Source: Diplonema japonicum | Lineage: Eukaryota; Euglenozoa; Diplonemea; Diplonemida; Diplonemidae | NCBI GenBank assembly: GCA_964019335.1 | Contig: OZ025687.1 | Coordinates: forward strand, 1-64,000 | Direction of reading: 5' to 3' | DNA: 64,000 nucleotides | Shown: positions 59,989 to 64,000 of the stretch, in pieces | Layout of the letters: each line of letters begins with the position of its first letter | Numbering within the stretch: the first letter of the stretch is position 1 | Notes under the pieces: generated by a model | The model's database searches: none | What the model was told of the DNA's origin: nothing | What the model saw: only the letters and a program-made list of their open reading frames with translations | Translations under genes and position numbers: made by a program

Positions 59989-60540
59989 GCATTTTGAGTG
60001 AACCTAACACAGAAAAAAAAATATATATATATTAGGCATTACGTTCTTTCGTCTTTCAGTGGCAAAGAATTCACAATAAGAAAAAAAGAGAAAAAAAAAA
60101 AAAAAACTCCCTGGCCAGCAAATGATCAGCCCCTCTTTTATTTCTTCTGCGGGCTTTCTTTTTCTTTTCTTTTTTTTAAATTTTGTTTTATTTTCTGTTC
60201 TTAAAAATTCTGGGGGTGCAGCCAACAACAAATTCAAAAAAAAAAGGTACTTTCTTTTTGGCGACAAATAATAATAATAAAAGTGAGAAAGGAAAAAAAA
60301 ATCTTTTTTTAACTGTGTCAAGGAGAGGGAAGGTGCTCATACCCCTGCCTGCCATCGTGCTGATGGAAGGAATACTCCAGTAGGCAAAAAGCTTTCCTCC
60401 GTTAGTCCGTTGTGCTGCTACATGTCATCCGTAAAAAAGAAATGCGGTCATCTAAGTTGTAGCCTCTTGCAACGCCAGTCACATAAGGCCTGATGAACCT
60501 CTAAAGGGAAAAGCAAGCTTTACTGCAGATCTCTTGTGAT

Positions 60541-60580
<40 letters not shown>

Positions 60581-61222
60581 ACACAGACAAGCAAACCCTT
60601 CCAAAAGAAGAAGAAAAGAAGAAGAAGAAAAAAGAAAGGACAACAAAAAAAAAATATGTATTATGTTCAAACCTTTGTAAAGAGACAAAAAAAAAAGTAC
60701 TTCTTTTATTTTCCTTTTTTTCTTTCTCTTCATTTGTAATGTTTATATTAAAAAAAAAAGAGGGGGGGGGACAATGTTTTTTTTAATTGCTTATGTATTA
60801 AATGTATTCTATTTCCCATTGCCTTTTCTTTTTCTTCTTTCCCCTAATTTCTTTTTGATCCTTCTTCGTCATGGAGGACAGTGTGTCCGGGTGGTCAAAG
60901 CGAAAAAAAGAGATGAGATAAAGGAGGTTCCTGTTTTGGAACGTCCCCCTTGTCTCTACTTAAAAAAAGAAAAATACTAATAAATAAACCACGTTACAAG
61001 AGAAAAGAATTATTAAGACCAAATGGACACGTTTGTCTAAAAAGTTAAATGATATATTTCTTTTCCTCTTTTTTTTTCTTCTTCTTTTTTCTAGCAGTTC
61101 TCTTTGTGCAAAAAAAAAAAATAAAATAAAATAAAATAAAAAGAAGAAGAAAAAAACACTCAACACTTTCAGATGGGACGGGGCCATATAATCTTTTCTT
61201 CTTTTTCCCTACAATTTGCATT
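58988..61222. other. 2.2-kb gene-free interval dominated by homopolymer runs
   Basis: The longest gene-free stretch inside the array. It holds A runs up to about 37 nt (60542-60579), a 24-nt A run near 59960, G and C runs, and T-rich tracts. Two islands of normal complexity (about 59560-59760 and 60320-60540) have no open frame of note. No tRNA, snRNA or snoRNA could be recognised. It could be a boundary between transcription units or a long 3' UTR of the ZIP gene. Confidence 0.6.
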
Positions 61223-62311
61223 CTACGCAAACGCAAATGCGATGAGCGACGCACTGATGAGCACCATGCCACCGAAGAGGAAGGGGGGGACCAACTTGCC
61301 CGACTTGTCGTGCCCAATGGCAGTAGGAAGAAGCTCACCAAGGACAATCCAGACCATCATTCCGCCCACCATCCCAAAGATAACCCCGAAGACGGTGTCA
61401 GTGAAGACAGAGCGGAGTGCCAGCCACCCGAGGATTCCCCCAATAGGCTCGGAGAGACCAGACAAGAAGGCCCACCCAAAGCCCTTCCACTTGGACCCAG
61501 TGGCGTAGTACACAGGCATGGCAACACAAATCCCCTCGGGGATGTTGTGGATGGCAATCGCTACTGCCAGCGCAGCACCCAGCGAAGGCTCCTCCAAGGT
61601 GGCGATGAATGTCGCGAACCCCTCAGGGAAGTTGTGCAGCCCGAGCGCAACAGCTGTGAGGACACCCATCTGCTTCAGCTCAGCCTTCTCCTTCTCATCA
61701 TCAAATTTGGCTGGGCCCTGTGCTGATGCGCTCTCCTCGTCCACAGGCTCGTTAGGTGGCTGCTGGCTGGCCTGGCTGCGCTCCTCGTGGTGCTGGATCA
61801 CGTCATGGTCCTCCAGCTTGTCGGTGACAGGCGCGATGAGGTGCACAAGCTGGTGCAGCAACATCACGACGATGCAGCCACCGAAGAAGGCAAGTGTCGT
61901 GTACAGGTTCCCGTACTTGTCGCCAGGGTATCTGAACCCGATCTTCTCCCCTTCGCCATCGACATGTCCCAGCCCCAGAGAGATGCTGTCATTCGACTTC
62001 ACGAAGATCTCGACGAACGACACGTACAACATGACACCGCTGGCGAGGGCCAGCGACGAGGCCAGAATCTTTGCCTCGGCAATCTTCCTCAACTGGGGGA
62101 AGAAAGGCGTAGCACCGCCGATAGTGGTGGCGAGACCTGTGCATGTTAGTCTTTAAAAAATACCCATACCAGCTGCCAACGAGAGAATCACGGCGAGCGT
62201 GACGTTCTCATCCTTGTCATCAGTGCTGTCCTTCTTTTCCGTCGTTGCCTGGGCCGCTACTCTGCTCAACAGGCAGAGCCCATACAACAAACCGATCGTC
62301 TTCTTGTTCAT
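61223..62311 (-). CDS. ZIP-family metal transporter
   Basis: 351 residues from two exons (62311-62170, 62136-61223), intron 33 nt GTATG...ACTAACATGCACAG with a perfect ACTAAC. The ATG follows CTTCCTACAG by 9 nt. An N-terminal signal sequence (GLLYGLCLLSRVAAQ) is followed by TM1, which the splice rebuilds as SLAAGLATTIGGATPF, characteristic of ZIP proteins. The HNFPEG and HNIPEG helices that form the binuclear zinc site are intact. A hydrophilic loop lies between TM3 and TM4. Closest in style to ZupT/ZRT3-type ZIPs moving Zn2+ or other divalent metals into the cytosol. Confidence 0.9.
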
Positions 62312-62460
62312 TATAATATCCTGTAGGAAGTAAAGCCGGCATGGGGCGGCACAACTACACCTAAGCAATGTGTACAAAGTGTAAGTGCTGAGCACCTACG
62401 TCTAATTTTGGGACGTGAGTATCTGCTCCCAAGGACTAATGAGAGAGGCTGTGCGGTCGT

Positions 62461-64000
62461 TTAGCTTCGTAAGCTCCAGGAGCTTCTCTTCTGAGGTAGC
62501 ATACGACCCTGCTTGTGTTTGAGTTGCTCTGCGGTAATACCTTGGCTTTCATTCACAAATGAGACGCATGATTGCAGGCAAGTGACAAGCCTCTGCACCA
62601 CATCAAGCATCTCGGTGTTAGATGCGTCACGTGTCGCCGTGCCCTCAGGGCACGGAGTCGGGACCGGTGGCGTGCTGTAGGTGCTGTCGGTGTGAAACTG
62701 TTGCATCCGCTGCTCCATTTCAGCGATGCCAGATTCCTTGGCCAACTGCAACACAGTCGCCAGCAGGCCTGACGTTTTCGTGGCGCACACCGAGGTGTCG
62801 ATAGGGCTCAACGTAGGCGATGCTTGAGACGAGTCGAGGATTTGGTTCCGCACGCTGCAAAGTAAAGGGTACATAAAGGGTATACTCACGAGCGGCACAT
62901 ACCTCGTCTCCACGGCCTGCACTTTGTCAACAAAAGTGTTCACCTGTACTACTAGGCAGCAGCGTTCGGTGCGCCACTCCTGCGGGGTCGTGTCTTGACT
63001 AGCGTGACATACCTCAAATGTTTCACAAACAGGAAGAGAGGCCACGATGCTGGGTAAAGGTGCCTCCGTTCTAAAACACAAGACACGAAGCCCTTCATCA
63101 GGCTGCTGTCCAGCATGTGCTTCGAAGAGCCCTCTGCCGTCACGCGTGTCGACCTGCTTCACAGAAAGCACACGGAACACATTATCATCTTCAGGCTCCA
63201 GCGCTTCTTGCTTCACAGGAATATTCTCCGCATAAGCTCTCGAGGGGATGTATGTGCTGTGCATGATGTTGTGTGTGCCTTGGAATGCATACCTTTCCTC
63301 TTCCTCGTTGCACTCCGGGCACCGCAGTACATACATCTCCTCTAAGCCTTGCAATCGCGAGTTTACAAAAAAGTAGTTCTCAGGGGCCGGTGTCGTGAGC
63401 ATGGACGCCCTGCGCAGTGACGTCCTGGAAGGTGCCGGCTCCAGCTTCTGTATGGTGTCATGTGGCATAGCAAGCATACCATACTAACCTCCTCGATGTC
63501 TGCTTCAGCCGCCGCGACCATCTCCTTTAACACGGCTGCTGTTTCATAATTGCAAACACGTGTCAGGAGTTCCGTGGCCTGTGTTGATAAAAGGATCTTA
63601 AGAAGCACACCTGTCTGAGGTTATCGATCACATCCATCAGCGAGGGCTGATAAGATACATGCAGGTACTTAACGTAGTAATTCATGTGGTCGTCCGTTAC
63701 CATGGCGGGTACTACGGGGATCAGTTTGTACAGTGTTTCATGCGGCAAGATGCGGTGGACCTCTTTGGGGAGGGCAGGCTTGCCTGCTTCCCGAAGACAT
63801 TCAGACAGATGCAGAAGGAGAGCTGCAACAGCTATGTGTGTTCTAGATGCTTCTTGCGAGTCGAAATGGTACTTGTGTGCCAAGACAAGCTTCCGCATCC
63901 ACTCGATGCCTTCCTCAAGTGAGTAGGCGTCAAAGCAGATGCGAGAAACATGGAGTACAATTCTCCCATGCTCTTCTCTAATGTTCCTCGTTGCCTCTGA
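62461..64000 (-). CDS. Hypothetical multi-exon protein, 5' end beyond the window
   Basis: Partial gene; the frame is open to the right edge. Exons end and start at 63611/63578 (32-nt GTGTG intron) and 63480/63447 (32-nt GTATG intron). Three further probable introns (63292-63257, 63012-62980, 62902-62855; 36, 33 and 48 nt) are multiples of three without stops, so they are invisible to an open-frame scan. The N-terminal part is helical (HKYHFDSQEASRTHIAVAAL), followed by a CX2C pair (RCPECNEEEE) and a C-terminal segment with a short coil. No family is recognised. The spacing to the ZIP gene is 150 bp. Confidence 0.7.

Noticed and set aside
60480-60540. C/D snoRNA-like CTGATGAA box
   Set aside because: No matching D box, terminal stem or guide could be made out.
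1-64000. tRNA genes, rRNA genes, CRISPR arrays, bacterial operon signals
   Set aside because: No B-box plus cloverleaf, rRNA core or direct-repeat/spacer pattern was seen; the window is eukaryotic.

Overview
The window reads as nuclear DNA of a protist. All convincing genes lie on the minus strand, head to tail, from the right edge (position 64000) down to about 10500. Roughly 27 genes in a row have mostly 55-200 bp between one stop codon and the next start. Many starts sit a few to a few tens of bases after a pyrimidine-rich ...AG. This layout is what polycistronic transcription with spliced-leader trans-splicing looks like (Euglenozoa such as diplonemids, or the dinoflagellate/perkinsid side). 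No spliced-leader gene was found, so the lineage is an inference. Codon use is standard, with TAA, TAG and TGA all used as stops. Genes also contain very small cis-introns, about 26-48 nt and mostly 30-37. Nearly all start GTATG, end in CAG or TAG, and often carry a (C/T)AAC-like branch motif near the 3' end. Removing them restores frames and recognisable C-termini: SF3B5, the ankyrin, C2 and PDZ domains, a Ras tail and a sorting-nexin tail. Several neighbouring open frames are therefore exons of one gene, and I have merged them.

Layout, left to right. 1-422 is a TTTGCGGG satellite that looks telomere-like, followed by a short 26-bp tandem repeat. About 506-9045 is a non-LTR retrotransposon read leftwards. 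Its ORF1 has an AlkB-like dioxygenase domain and a hydrophobic C-terminus. Its ORF2 has a zinc finger, an OTU protease, a reverse transcriptase and a restriction-like endonuclease. 9047-9465 (plus strand) and about 10060-10240 are decayed pieces of related elements. From 10509 rightwards comes the gene array: a TLC/ceramide-synthase-like protein, a PLOD-type glycosyltransferase, a coiled-coil protein, a CAAX protein, an unknown, a Ras-like GTPase, a PX/FYVE sorting nexin, a Pumilio protein, SF3B5, a membrane/SH3-like protein, a DTW-domain tRNA modifier, an unknown, an ankyrin protein, a TerD-TerD-C2 protein, a Lys-rich protein, a phytochelatin-synthase-like pseudoenzyme, a small ankyrin protein, a CRAL-TRIO/nucleotidyltransferase-like fusion, a USP7-like deubiquitinase, a small coiled-coil protein, a DUF3431-like type II membrane protein, two copies of a quasi-RRM/PDZ/BMT5-methyltransferase protein (one fused to a UPF1-like helicase), a coiled-coil/PDZ protein, a second coiled-coil protein, a leucine-rich-repeat protein, a ZIP metal transporter and a partial gene at the right edge.

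The genes do not form one pathway. RNA metabolism (PUF, SF3B5, the helicase/RRM/methyltransferase pair, DTW) and membrane traffic or signalling (PX-FYVE, Ras-like, CAAX, CRAL-TRIO, PDZ, C2) recur. The stretches without genes (34.7-35.6 kb, 41.7-42.3 kb, 59-61.2 kb) are rich in homopolymer runs, with no recognisable RNA gene. The most unusual items are the AlkB/OTU retroelement, the helicase-RRM-PDZ-methyltransferase fusion with its homogenised duplicate, three enzymes whose catalytic residues are replaced (phytochelatin synthase, TRF4-like, Ras-like), a FYVE finger nested inside a PX domain, and the uniform miniature introns.
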